Shown here one piece after another: positions 27,929-36,769 of a DNA stretch of 42,515 bases. This DNA is from Bacteroidaceae bacterium (lineage in GTDB: Bacteria; Bacteroidota; Bacteroidia; Bacteroidales; Bacteroidaceae): positions 1 to 42,515 of the forward strand of contig JAUUPT010000035.1 of assembly GCA_030843315.1 (NCBI GenBank), read 5' to 3'. A program made the translations under genes and the position numbers. The notes under the pieces were generated by a model. That model made no database searches. It saw only the letters and a program-made list of their open reading frames with translations, and was not told the DNA's origin. Every line of letters begins with the position of its first letter. The first letter of the stretch is position 1.

Positions 27929-27963
27929 GCGGATGAAACGGGTTCTCCAACTGTTTCATCCGC
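27929..27963 (-). terminator. Intrinsic terminator after the BACON/HExxH gene
   Basis: On the minus strand GCGGATGAAAC and GTTTCATCCGC form a perfect 11-bp stem with a 13-nt loop, followed by TTTATTGCTTTT. It lies 27 bases after the stop codon at 27990. This is the most convincing intrinsic terminator in the window. Confidence 0.75.
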
Positions 27964-27989
27964 TTCATCCGCAGTATCAACGTCCGCTA

Positions 27990-30260
27990 TTAAAACTGCA
28001 TATTGATTACAAAGGTAGCCTTATACTGAGTACCTCCCTTTGTATATACCAATGTCGGTTTAATGGTGTATTTCTTTCCGGCTACGCTGCTACCCGGCTT
28101 ATGACCATATTTCAGGATGAATGCATCTTTATCATATTCAATCCAAATAGGATCATTATTACCCCATGAGCCTTGGTTACCTTCGGCTGTACAGTAGAAT
28201 CCGCCATTAGCCGTATAGGTATAAGAATAAGTTCCATCCGTTTGCAACAAACCGAAAGCAACTTTTCCTTCAGCCGGATTTGAGGTCTGTTCATTTGCAA
28301 TGGTCAACGTATTCCCACTCAACACACTGGGCTGCATAACGAAAGCTTGCGCCAGTTTCTGAATATCTCCATTAGCCTGCAAATCAATAGTTCCCAAATC
28401 ATAACCTTCCGTAGCCGCATCACAATTAAAGTTATATGTAAACTCTATATCCTTAGGATCGGCATCCGTATCAATATTAAAACTGCCCAACAGGTCGGTT
28501 CCGTTAAACTTCACTTTATAAGGCCATTGGTCATCATTCAGTTCTTTTTCATCCCACGGATGGGCTTTATACTGCTTGGGGGCACCTAATACCACAAAGA
28601 ATAACTTCTTAGTATTGGCAGGAACCGCAAATTCTGCTGTATTCGTTGCTTTCTGATTCATTTCCCCATACACACGGGTACCGTCTTTCTGTAAAGCAAC
28701 AAATCCATAGCGCCATCCGGCATTGCTCGCAGTACCGACATTGTATTTGTCTACATTCCCTTTCACGACTTCCGATTCCATGTATTCTCCCGGATCATCG
28801 GCAGCCAAAGCCGAACCCGGTGCCAGTCCCTCGAAGTCGACAGAGATAGTGTTTCCTGCCTGCGGAACATTCAGCGCAATGACATTGAATCCCGTTGTAC
28901 TGGGACAGCTGGCATATGCAACCTGATAATATCCATCTTCTATCTGATAAAGTTTAGTTGCATATTTACCGATATATCCATCTGAATAATCGCGTATACG
29001 GTCAATATCAAAGGTAGCCATTCGTGCAGCATAATCATAGAGTTCCGTACTCATCACTTCCCACTGATTGCCACAGTACAGACGCATATATGTTCCGATT
29101 GCATCTTCCGGTGAAACAGATTTCTTCCAGATCTCACCCAAAGTTTCTATGCCATGCTTTTGTGTCCAGTAATACTGTAACCAGTAACTGGCATAGCGCA
29201 TCCATTCATGCTCAAAGTGACGGTGGTAGTTTGCCAACCATACATCGAAATGATAATTGGGGAACAATTCTCCGGGATAATCCTGATAAGATTGCCATTG
29301 TGCACACTGTTCCCAGAAGCCGTTACCTCCATTGCTGCCTTCATAACCATAACGGAAACCATGCTTCAGGTCATCCGTAGCACCCTGGAACAGTTTGTCG
29401 CAATACACCTGATATTGGAAACTATGTCCTATCTCATGAGCGATGGTAGAGCCGACAGGCTGGCAAGTACTGGGATTTACCCACAGTGCACCAATCGTAT
29501 TGTCGTAACCGGAGCCTGTAGCAAGCCACTCTGTCTGATACAAAAGATAGATTTCCATCTTGTATTTATCCAGATAGGACTTACCTTGTCCCAACTCTGC
29601 AAATTTCAATACCTCGATATTCGTTTTATAGAATTGTTCTGCTTTCTTCAACAAATCATCAATATCCACACGCAAAGCTGCATCCACAGTTTCTGCATTC
29701 GGATCATCACCAAAGCCTGCTTCCCAGAATACAAAGAAGTGTTCACTCTGCTTGCTGCGGAACCAAGACCATTTGGCATCACTACGGAACATATTCATAT
29801 TGCTGAATTCCGCCGGCTTATAATACTTATCAAGGTCTTTCACATCTGCTTCATCCATAATTTCAAGTGAAGTTCCGGCTTGTGCCACGCTAACCTCTTT
29901 CTTAGTAGTTCCACAAGCTAAAACAACCGTAGCAGTACGAGTTTCCTTATTCGTATTTCTCTTTAGAGTCAGCCCCAGTTTCATCATTCCGCCAATTCCC
30001 TTGTCCGCTGAAAGAGTCAGCCAGCTTGCTGCATCAGTTTCTTTCAAAGTTGCAGTCCACGACGTCAAAGCAGTGAAACTGACAGATGCATAAGTATCTT
30101 CCGCCTCTAATGAGAAAGAGAGTTGGTCTTCGCCAATGGTTATCATATCCCCTTTTACATCGTCTTTATCGTCACTGCATCCCGTCAAGAGAGGACAGAT
30201 ACCCAGCATCATGCACATCAGCATTTTGCCGATCTGTTTTATTAAGAGTTCTTTTTTCAT
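27990..30260 (-). CDS. BACON-domain lipoprotein with HExxH metallopeptidase-like core and C-terminal DUF4859-like domain
   Basis: The 756-residue protein has lipobox LTGC (Cys-28) and an acidic tether (SDDKDDVKGD). Residues about 45-130 are a BACON beta domain (TSWTATLKETDAASWLTLSADKG). Residues about 150-590 match the HExxH paralogue at 25842-27170: IAHEIGHSFQYQVYCD with His-275, Glu-276 and His-279, then GGNGFWEQCAQWQSYQDYPGELF. The last 150 residues (NFDCDAATEGYDLGT, TYTANGGFYCTAEGNQGSWG) resemble the DUF4859 repeats in the upstream lipoprotein. It is likely a surface-anchored protease with a carbohydrate- or mucin-binding module. BACON domains are usually taken as glycan-binding or spacer domains. 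It follows the DUF4859-like gene, with an intercistronic hairpin between them. Confidence 0.8.
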   Translation of the reverse strand: MKKELLIKQIGKMLMCMMLGICPLLTGCSDDKDDVKGDMITIGEDQLSFSLEAEDTYASVSFTALTSWTATLKETDAASWLTLSADKGIGGMMKLGLTLKRNTNKETRTATVVLACGTTKKEVSVAQAGTSLEIMDEADVKDLDKYYKPAEFSNMNMFRSDAKWSWFRSKQSEHFFVFWEAGFGDDPNAETVDAALRVDIDDLLKKAEQFYKTNIEVLKFAELGQGKSYLDKYKMEIYLLYQTEWLATGSGYDNTIGALWVNPSTCQPVGSTIAHEIGHSFQYQVYCDKLFQGATDDLKHGFRYGYEGSNGGNGFWEQCAQWQSYQDYPGELFPNYHFDVWLANYHRHFEHEWMRYASYWLQYYWTQKHGIETLGEIWKKSVSPEDAIGTYMRLYCGNQWEVMSTELYDYAARMATFDIDRIRDYSDGYIGKYATKLYQIEDGYYQVAYASCPSTTGFNVIALNVPQAGNTISVDFEGLAPGSALAADDPGEYMESEVVKGNVDKYNVGTASNAGWRYGFVALQKDGTRVYGEMNQKATNTAEFAVPANTKKLFFVVLGAPKQYKAHPWDEKELNDDQWPYKVKFNGTDLLGSFNIDTDADPKDIEFTYNFNCDAATEGYDLGTIDLQANGDIQKLAQAFVMQPSVLSGNTLTIANEQTSNPAEGKVAFGLLQTDGTYSYTYTANGGFYCTAEGNQGSWGNNDPIWIEYDKDAFILKYGHKPGSSVAGKKYTIKPTLVYTKGGTQYKATFVINMQF

Positions 30261-30287
30261 AATTCTTATAGCTTTTAAGATATAGAA

Positions 30288-30314
30288 TAGGGAGCGGAAT
30301 TATTCCACTCCCTA
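30288..30314 (-). other. Intercistronic 13-bp hairpin
   Basis: The arms 30288-30300 and 30302-30314 match at 12 of 13 positions around a single base. It fills much of the 71-base gap between two lipoprotein genes. No T-run follows on the minus strand, so it may stabilise or partly attenuate the operon mRNA so that upstream genes are expressed more than downstream ones. Confidence 0.6.
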
Positions 30315-30331
30315 CAATCTATAGTTCTCTA

Positions 30332-31840
30332 TTACTCAGCAGCTCCTACCTTGACAGTCAGATTTACTGTAACAAGACCACCATTACAAGAGATTAAATA
30401 CTTAGAAGTAACAGTTGTATTGGGTACACAACTTTCCGGATGATTACCTGCATACAAATAGAGTGCAGTTTCCGAACTTCCAAGACAACAGAATACTACG
30501 CTTTCCGCACCATATTTACATACCTCACCGGCTGCATTCAACCAATACCCCGGGACATCACTGGTATATTCGGGATCGTCTTCACTAACCTCACCGCAGT
30601 ATATCTTCAAATCTCCACTGATTCTTGCCTGATGAATCTGATAAGTAGTCATTTTAAAGGCTTCACGAAGTGCATCCTTCACATCAAACTGTACATTACT
30701 AAAAGTATTATCCCACGGCTTTTCAATGGTAACATCTAATACTGCATCCGTAACCGGTTCGCCTGCAGGCGGTGTTTCCGGATCTTCATAAGCTATGATG
30801 TTAACAGTGATATTTATCATTGCAATCTTACTGTTTGCCAGGAAGCCATATTTCACGGTTACGCTATATCCACCTTCCAGTGCATTCGGCATTTGTCCTA
30901 CACGCAGGACGTCCAGATCCTCTTCTTCAGCCTCATCGCCTAACCCATAATATTCGACAAATATACCGGCATCATCTCCATAAGAACCTGCAAATCCGTC
31001 GAGGTCATACCAGAAGCCATTGGTTGCACTTGTTTCCTGCGCATAACTTCCGTCTGCATTAACACCGATAATCTGTGCATCATCCAATGAAGATATTCCC
31101 AAGTCATTCAGCACTTGTGCACGGTCAAAAGTCAAAGGATCTGAGTCAAAAGCCGATCTTGGATTCATTTCTATAGTCAAATCCTGTGTGCTGACAACTG
31201 TTGCTGTTATCTGCCCCTTTTCTTTAGGTATTGCCGTAATAACAATTGCTACACGCAAATCCTGATACTTCAGGCATTCAATGAACTTAACATTCTTACC
31301 AGCTTCCAGCAGTCCTGGCATTTGACCTACGTTGAAATAGCCTTCTTCAGCATTGTATTCTGCAAATACTCTTGCATTATCTCCCCAGGAAGTAGTGTTA
31401 CCATCTTTGTCCCACCAGTGTCCCCAATAAGAGTTTGTATTAGAGTTTGTCATATTATCGGCATGGGTAGTACCTTCAATGCAGAAGCCTGTAATACTCG
31501 GAGCATCCGGATAAGGTTTATCTGTTCCCATATTAGCAATACCCTGTGCTAATTGAGTGGGGGTAATTCCAAAAAGATCAGCGATCTTAACCGTATCAAT
31601 ATAAACAAATGCACCGTCATATCCATTTGAAAGGATTGTAATTTCAGCATTATATTCCAATATCAGATTGGCGTTAATAGAATTCTTCTGCGCTTCCTTG
31701 ATAGAATCCTGACGCGCCAGTTCTGCCGTTTCTTCATCAGTAAGAATGTGTTCGCCCCATACATCCGTATTGTCTCCGCAACCAACTAAGCCGGACATCA
31801 GCAAAGCAAAGCATACGAGGTAAAAATATATCTTTTTCAT
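30332..31840 (-). CDS. Lipoprotein with three DUF4859-like repeats (candidate surface glycan-binding protein)
   Basis: The 502-residue protein has lipobox LVGC (Cys-21) and a charged helical tether (DEETAELARQDSIKEAQKN). Three similar repeats of about 150 residues follow. Repeats 1 and 2 share NGYWxxxDG-type loops (SYWGHWWDKDGNTTSWGDN, GFWYDLDGFAGSYGDDAG) and a VGQMP motif (FNVGQMPGLLEAGKN, LRVGQMPNALEGGYS). Repeat 3 has GYWLNAAGEVCKYGAESVVF. This is the pattern I associate with DUF4859. There is no catalytic motif. Its place directly after susD is the usual position of a surface glycan-binding protein, so ligand capture is the best guess. Confidence 0.75.
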   Translation of the reverse strand: MKKIYFYLVCFALLMSGLVGCGDNTDVWGEHILTDEETAELARQDSIKEAQKNSINANLILEYNAEITILSNGYDGAFVYIDTVKIADLFGITPTQLAQGIANMGTDKPYPDAPSITGFCIEGTTHADNMTNSNTNSYWGHWWDKDGNTTSWGDNARVFAEYNAEEGYFNVGQMPGLLEAGKNVKFIECLKYQDLRVAIVITAIPKEKGQITATVVSTQDLTIEMNPRSAFDSDPLTFDRAQVLNDLGISSLDDAQIIGVNADGSYAQETSATNGFWYDLDGFAGSYGDDAGIFVEYYGLGDEAEEEDLDVLRVGQMPNALEGGYSVTVKYGFLANSKIAMINITVNIIAYEDPETPPAGEPVTDAVLDVTIEKPWDNTFSNVQFDVKDALREAFKMTTYQIHQARISGDLKIYCGEVSEDDPEYTSDVPGYWLNAAGEVCKYGAESVVFCCLGSSETALYLYAGNHPESCVPNTTVTSKYLISCNGGLVTVNLTVKVGAAE

Positions 31841-31867
31841 ATTATTCTCTTTTTTAAGGGTTATTAC

Positions 31868-33577
31868 TTATTCAGTAGCTCCGGTGTAACCTGCATTCTG
31901 TTTCAGGTTAAGATTAGATCTCATAGACTGTTCCGGAATCGGGAAATAATTCCAATGAGACTCTGTGGTGGCATCTTTACAGAACCATGACTTACCATTA
32001 TAGACACTACGTCCATCAGTCATCTTGAAGCGAATCAAATCCTGACGACGATGCTGTTCACCGACAAACTCCCAGCCCAGATCGTCCAGTAAGCCACCCA
32101 GTTCAATATCAGCGCCACCTTCCGTAGTAGATACATAAGAAGCCGGATCCCAGTTAGCATAACCTTCACAAGTATATTCACTATGCCCATAATTATAATT
32201 ACTTCCACCTTTCAGTTGGGCTATCGTACGAACAGCTTTTGTTGCAGCATCGAACGAGCGTTTTCTAACCTCTGTTACCAAATCTGCAGCCGTTTGTTCA
32301 TCACGTCCCAGACGAAGCAAACATTCAGCCTTAATAAACATAGCATCGGCCAAACGGAAAATAGGTATATCATCGGCGATTGTACCATACTCACCAGCCA
32401 CAACTTCATATTTTACCATGCGATAACCTTCTTGTTTATAAGCGCCCGGTTTATCGATGGAATGTACATTCTTATTATAGTTCAGAATACCTTCGCCTGC
32501 CCAGTCATCTTCTGCATACTCAATGTAATCACCTGCTTGAGGAGTATAAGTTCCATCAGAGTTCTTCACAGCTTTCTTCTGCTTACCTCCTGTCCAGGTA
32601 TCTGTCAGACGTTTATCTGCTGTATCATAAGAGTCTATGAACTGAGGAACAGCACAACTACCGTTTGTTGCATTAGCTGTACAACCAAATGCTTCCAGTC
32701 CCACTTGCGGGAAAGAATAGGTGTGTAACAGGAAATGCTTGGCATGAGTTCTATCTTGCGGTATTGCAAAGATGATCTCCGGATTTTCATCTATATTCTC
32801 ACGGAAACAATCGCTATACTTTGCAGCCAAAGTATAGCCACCCTTATCAATAACTTCGTTCGCTTCGGCTAACGCAGCTTCATAGCCATCATTATCAGAA
32901 GTACCCAAATATACATTCTTATTCAGATAGAGTTTAGCAAGTGCCATGCACACAGCCCAGCGGTTACCATAACCAAAGTTCTTTTCAGTGCCGATAGTTT
33001 CCTTTATCTCAGTAAACTCTTGTACACAGAAATCATATACTTCTTGTGCTGTATTCTGTTCCGGCAAGTATCCATCCGGCACATTCAAAGTAGTTTCCAA
33101 AGGCACATTACGGAAATAATCCAATAACTGATAATAAGTCATGGCGCGGAAAAAACGCATCTGCGCACGATCAGCAGCATTTTCTTCAGGCATTACGTCA
33201 AGCACTTTATTGCAATAGCCAATACTGGCATAAGCAAAATTCCAGATATTCTCAGCATGTCCTAAGTTATAATTCCAGGTATGCTTATGAAGATTCACAT
33301 AAGAATCTCCCCAACCAATACCAATACGGAAAGGAACCATATACTGGTCAGTACATTGCTCATTCAGTTCCCAAGAGCCAAACCAAGAACAGTGCATATA
33401 GCGATATTGTGCAATAGCTTGTCCCATCATAGAAGCAACATCTTTTTCAGCATTAAAATCGATGTTTGTATCATTCAACTTACTATATAAGTTTTCCGTC
33501 AAATCTGTGCAGGCAGTCATACTCAACATACCGCCCGCCATCAAGCCCATAAAGGCATTCTTTATATATTTTTTCAT
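31868..33577 (-). CDS. SusD/RagB-family surface lipoprotein (second locus)
   Basis: The 569-residue protein has lipobox SMTAC (Cys-23), then TDLTENLYSKLNDTNIDFNAE, the typical SusD start. TPR-like helices follow (FFRAMTYYQLLDYFRNVPLETT, WAVCMALAKLYLNKNVYLG). The C-terminal signature is IFRLADAMFIKAECLLRLGRDEQTAADLVTEVRKRSF, with WEFVGEQHRRQDLIRFKM near the end. It would bind the glycan or glycopeptide on the surface and close over the SusC encoded 12 bases upstream. Confidence 0.93.
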   Translation of the reverse strand: MKKYIKNAFMGLMAGGMLSMTACTDLTENLYSKLNDTNIDFNAEKDVASMMGQAIAQYRYMHCSWFGSWELNEQCTDQYMVPFRIGIGWGDSYVNLHKHTWNYNLGHAENIWNFAYASIGYCNKVLDVMPEENAADRAQMRFFRAMTYYQLLDYFRNVPLETTLNVPDGYLPEQNTAQEVYDFCVQEFTEIKETIGTEKNFGYGNRWAVCMALAKLYLNKNVYLGTSDNDGYEAALAEANEVIDKGGYTLAAKYSDCFRENIDENPEIIFAIPQDRTHAKHFLLHTYSFPQVGLEAFGCTANATNGSCAVPQFIDSYDTADKRLTDTWTGGKQKKAVKNSDGTYTPQAGDYIEYAEDDWAGEGILNYNKNVHSIDKPGAYKQEGYRMVKYEVVAGEYGTIADDIPIFRLADAMFIKAECLLRLGRDEQTAADLVTEVRKRSFDAATKAVRTIAQLKGGSNYNYGHSEYTCEGYANWDPASYVSTTEGGADIELGGLLDDLGWEFVGEQHRRQDLIRFKMTDGRSVYNGKSWFCKDATTESHWNYFPIPEQSMRSNLNLKQNAGYTGATE

Positions 33578-33589
33578 AATCTATTTCAA

Positions 33590-36500
33590 TTAAAAGGTTA
33601 GATTTACTCCAACTGTAAATGAACGGGTGGTAGGATATTTATCCTGCGGGTCAATGCCCGGTGACAGGTAGTCATTGGATACTTCCGGGTCGATACCTGA
33701 ATAACCTGTAATGCAGAACAAATTCTGTGCAGACAGATAAACACGTGCATAGTTAATGAACTTATTTATTTTTCCTGTCAGAGGAAGTTCATAGCCTAAT
33801 GTTACATTAGTCAACTTCAAGAAGTCACCACTTTCCAAATGATCGCTCCAGAATCCCTGTCCCATAGAATTGGACAAACGTACCATCTTCTGCTTGCCGG
33901 TAGCTTCGTCAATATAAGGTGTACCATCCACATTGATAGCGGCATGGTAGTCCGCAGCCGATTTCAAGCGATTGTAAGCCACTGAATTGTTTTCGTAGTA
34001 GCAACGTTGTGCATTCAAAATCTTATAGCCGAACTGACCGGTAAACTGCATACTTAGATCAAGTCTTTTATATCTGAAGTTGTTAGTCCAACCGGCATAG
34101 ACTTTAGGTAAACCGTTACCTAAGCGTTGACGGTTTTCCTTAACATTCAGGTTCGTATTGAACTCTTTAACCGTCCAACCTCCATTGCCATCAGAAACTT
34201 CTACCAATACTACACCGTCTTTATTAACGCCTACTGATTTCAGTCCCCAAAAATCACCAAGAGATTTTCCGACCTCCATACAGTGAGTAGTAACAGTGAT
34301 AGGCTCACCCAATCCACCTACTTCGTGGAAAGTTTCTGTCTCATATAAATCATTGCTCAAACTCAACAATTTATTCTTATTGTGAGACAATGTCAAAGTA
34401 GTATTCCATTCAAAATCCCTCGTACGTACAGGAATCGCATTCACCATTACTTCAATACCAGTATTACGCATTTCACCTACATTAGCCGTAGTTGTAGTAT
34501 ACAAATTAGGGGGAACAGGCACACTGTAATCATAGAGCAAGTCGGAAGTCGTTTTCACATAGAAGTCCACACTACCGTTCAACCGCTCATTCAATGTACT
34601 CCAATCCAAACCGAAGTTCCATTCCTTGGTAGTTTCCCACTTCAAATCCTTGTTCGGATTCTGAGAAACCTTCAAGGTTTGAATCCAATTACCTTCCTTA
34701 TCCCGAATATCTCCATATTGGTCATACTCATATAAATATTGAGATAGATAATTCTTAGTCGGTATTACACCCGTAACACCATAGCCAACACGCAACTTCA
34801 AGTTATTCAACCATGTCATATCTTTCATGAACGCTTCATTACTGATCGTCCAACCTAAAGAAACCGACGGAAAAGTACCCCAACGATGATTTTCACCAAA
34901 CCGGCTGGAACCTTCGCGACGTACACTAATCAAAGCATTATAACGGTTATCGTAACCATAACTAACACGACCGAAGAAACCAATCAATTTATCATCATCT
35001 TTCGAAGAGCTCATACCTGCATGACGGTCTTTTTCCGTAAGCAAAGTACCAATACCCAAATTATTGTACCAATAAGCTTCTGTCGGGAAATTACCATTAC
35101 TTGCACTAAAGCCGTCATTTACATTATATAAATAGCTATAACCGACCAAAGCAGAAACACGATGCTTATCAATATTGAAATCGTACTTAGAAGTCAATTC
35201 TACATTGTCACTGCGTGTAGCAGATTCATTCTTACTGGCAGAGCCATTATAATCTTTTTGTGTAACCAATGAATAATGTTTGCTGGTAGTATAGCTTTCT
35301 CCCGTATAAACATTCTCTTTCATAGACAACATCAAATTTGTCTGCCAACCCTTAATCGGCTCAAAAGTTACGTTACCAGTGATGCGATAGAAACGACTGC
35401 GTCCATCACCAATGTATTCATCCTGAATGCCACGCGGATTATAATAATACAGAAGGTTCAGGTTCTCAAAGTAAGAGCCGTCCTCATTATATATCGGAGA
35501 AGAAGGATTGTGGATGATAGCCTGGCGATAAGCATATGCATTATTGTTCAATGTATAAGTCTGGCGACTTACTAAAGCATTGACATTAAATTTCAACCAG
35601 TCATTTAATGCATACTGAGTAAAGTCAAGTTGCATCTTAAGATTGCGATTATCACTTTTGCGCATAATACCTTCCTCATCACTGTAAGTTACATTGGCAG
35701 AATAAGAAGAGTTCTTACTACCTCCTTCCAAACTAAGCGAATGATTTTGTACATATCCGGCCTTACGAGTTATAGCACCCAACCAATCAGTATCATATCC
35801 TTCATAATCGAAAGATGTCAAACCATTGATGACATCGTGCGTATCCATGAAGTCAGATTTCTTTGTCCATTTGGAGAAAGAAAGATATCCTGAATAATTG
35901 GCGCTGGAATGAGATTCACGTTTTCCTACTTTTGTTGTGATCAGGATAACGCCATTTGCACCACGCGTACCATAAATAGCAGCAGCAGAAGCATCTTTCA
36001 ACACATCGATAGATGCTATATTTTCAGGAGCTACTGTTGTCAAAGAACCTTCAATACCATCTACCAAAACGAGAGGTGACACACTACCGGAAACAGTGGT
36101 GACACCACGCAGCATAATACTGGAAGATTTCGTCGGATCACCCGATGCTTTAGTTATACTCAGACCTGCTACCTTACCTTTAATAAGTTCAGCAGCATCA
36201 CCAATCTTACCTGTTGCAAAATCTTCTGCTTTCACGCTGGCGATGGCACTTGTTACATCACCCTTACGTTGTGTACCGTAACCGATAACAACAACCTCAT
36301 CCAATAACTCTGAATCCTCTTGAAGAATTACATCTATCTTTCTTTGAGCTCCGACAGTTATTTCCTGTGGTTTATAGCCAAGATAGGAGATGACCAAAAC
36401 AGAATTTGAGCCTTTTACTTTCAAAGTATATTGCCCGTCAAGATTGGTAATCACACCATTAGCAGTTCCCTTTTCAAGGACATTGGCACCGATAACAGGT

Positions 36501-36691
36501 TCACCGGTCTTGTCTTTTACCACACCGGTGATTGTTACAGTCTGTTGCTGTACAATCTCGGTCCCCATAGATTCTGTCGTGTCCGGAAATGCAAATGCCG
36601 GACTGATACTGGCACCTGCTGTAAGGAAAAGACAGGTTGTCGCCTTTAGGACAGCTTTGCTGAACAAGGCTCGATTTTCATGTGTCTTCAT
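33590..36691 (-). CDS. SusC/RagA-family TonB-dependent outer membrane transporter (second locus)
   Basis: The 1033-residue protein has a signal peptide ending near PAFAFPD, a carboxypeptidase-regulatory-like domain (about 50-135, GVVKDKTGEPVIGANVLEKG), EVVVIGYGTQRKGD, a plug domain (VSPLVLVDGIEGSL, VLKDASAAAIYGTRGANGVILIT) and a beta barrel ending RSFTVGVNLTF. It forms the import pore with the downstream SusD. The cargo is inferred from neighbours: arabinofuranoside-bearing oligosaccharides or glycopeptides. It lies 78 bases after the arabinofuranosidase gene and is probably cotranscribed; I found no good promoter box in the gap. Confidence 0.94.
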   Translation of the reverse strand: MKTHENRALFSKAVLKATTCLFLTAGASISPAFAFPDTTESMGTEIVQQQTVTITGVVKDKTGEPVIGANVLEKGTANGVITNLDGQYTLKVKGSNSVLVISYLGYKPQEITVGAQRKIDVILQEDSELLDEVVVIGYGTQRKGDVTSAIASVKAEDFATGKIGDAAELIKGKVAGLSITKASGDPTKSSSIMLRGVTTVSGSVSPLVLVDGIEGSLTTVAPENIASIDVLKDASAAAIYGTRGANGVILITTKVGKRESHSSANYSGYLSFSKWTKKSDFMDTHDVINGLTSFDYEGYDTDWLGAITRKAGYVQNHSLSLEGGSKNSSYSANVTYSDEEGIMRKSDNRNLKMQLDFTQYALNDWLKFNVNALVSRQTYTLNNNAYAYRQAIIHNPSSPIYNEDGSYFENLNLLYYYNPRGIQDEYIGDGRSRFYRITGNVTFEPIKGWQTNLMLSMKENVYTGESYTTSKHYSLVTQKDYNGSASKNESATRSDNVELTSKYDFNIDKHRVSALVGYSYLYNVNDGFSASNGNFPTEAYWYNNLGIGTLLTEKDRHAGMSSSKDDDKLIGFFGRVSYGYDNRYNALISVRREGSSRFGENHRWGTFPSVSLGWTISNEAFMKDMTWLNNLKLRVGYGVTGVIPTKNYLSQYLYEYDQYGDIRDKEGNWIQTLKVSQNPNKDLKWETTKEWNFGLDWSTLNERLNGSVDFYVKTTSDLLYDYSVPVPPNLYTTTTANVGEMRNTGIEVMVNAIPVRTRDFEWNTTLTLSHNKNKLLSLSNDLYETETFHEVGGLGEPITVTTHCMEVGKSLGDFWGLKSVGVNKDGVVLVEVSDGNGGWTVKEFNTNLNVKENRQRLGNGLPKVYAGWTNNFRYKRLDLSMQFTGQFGYKILNAQRCYYENNSVAYNRLKSAADYHAAINVDGTPYIDEATGKQKMVRLSNSMGQGFWSDHLESGDFLKLTNVTLGYELPLTGKINKFINYARVYLSAQNLFCITGYSGIDPEVSNDYLSPGIDPQDKYPTTRSFTVGVNLTF

Positions 36692-36728
36692 ATTACATCT
36701 TTGTTTAAAAGGTTAATATTTAAATGAG

Positions 36729-36756
36729 AATTACAAATTACTAATTATAAATTACA
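36729..36756. repeat. Four tandem 7-bp units AATTAYW
   Basis: The units AATTACA, AATTACT, AATTATA and AATTACA lie end to end in the gap between the arabinofuranosidase and susC genes. Short A/T heptamer runs of this kind are frequent between Bacteroides genes in my experience. No function can be read from it. Confidence 0.6.
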
Positions 36757-36769
36757 GAGGTGACTCGGG

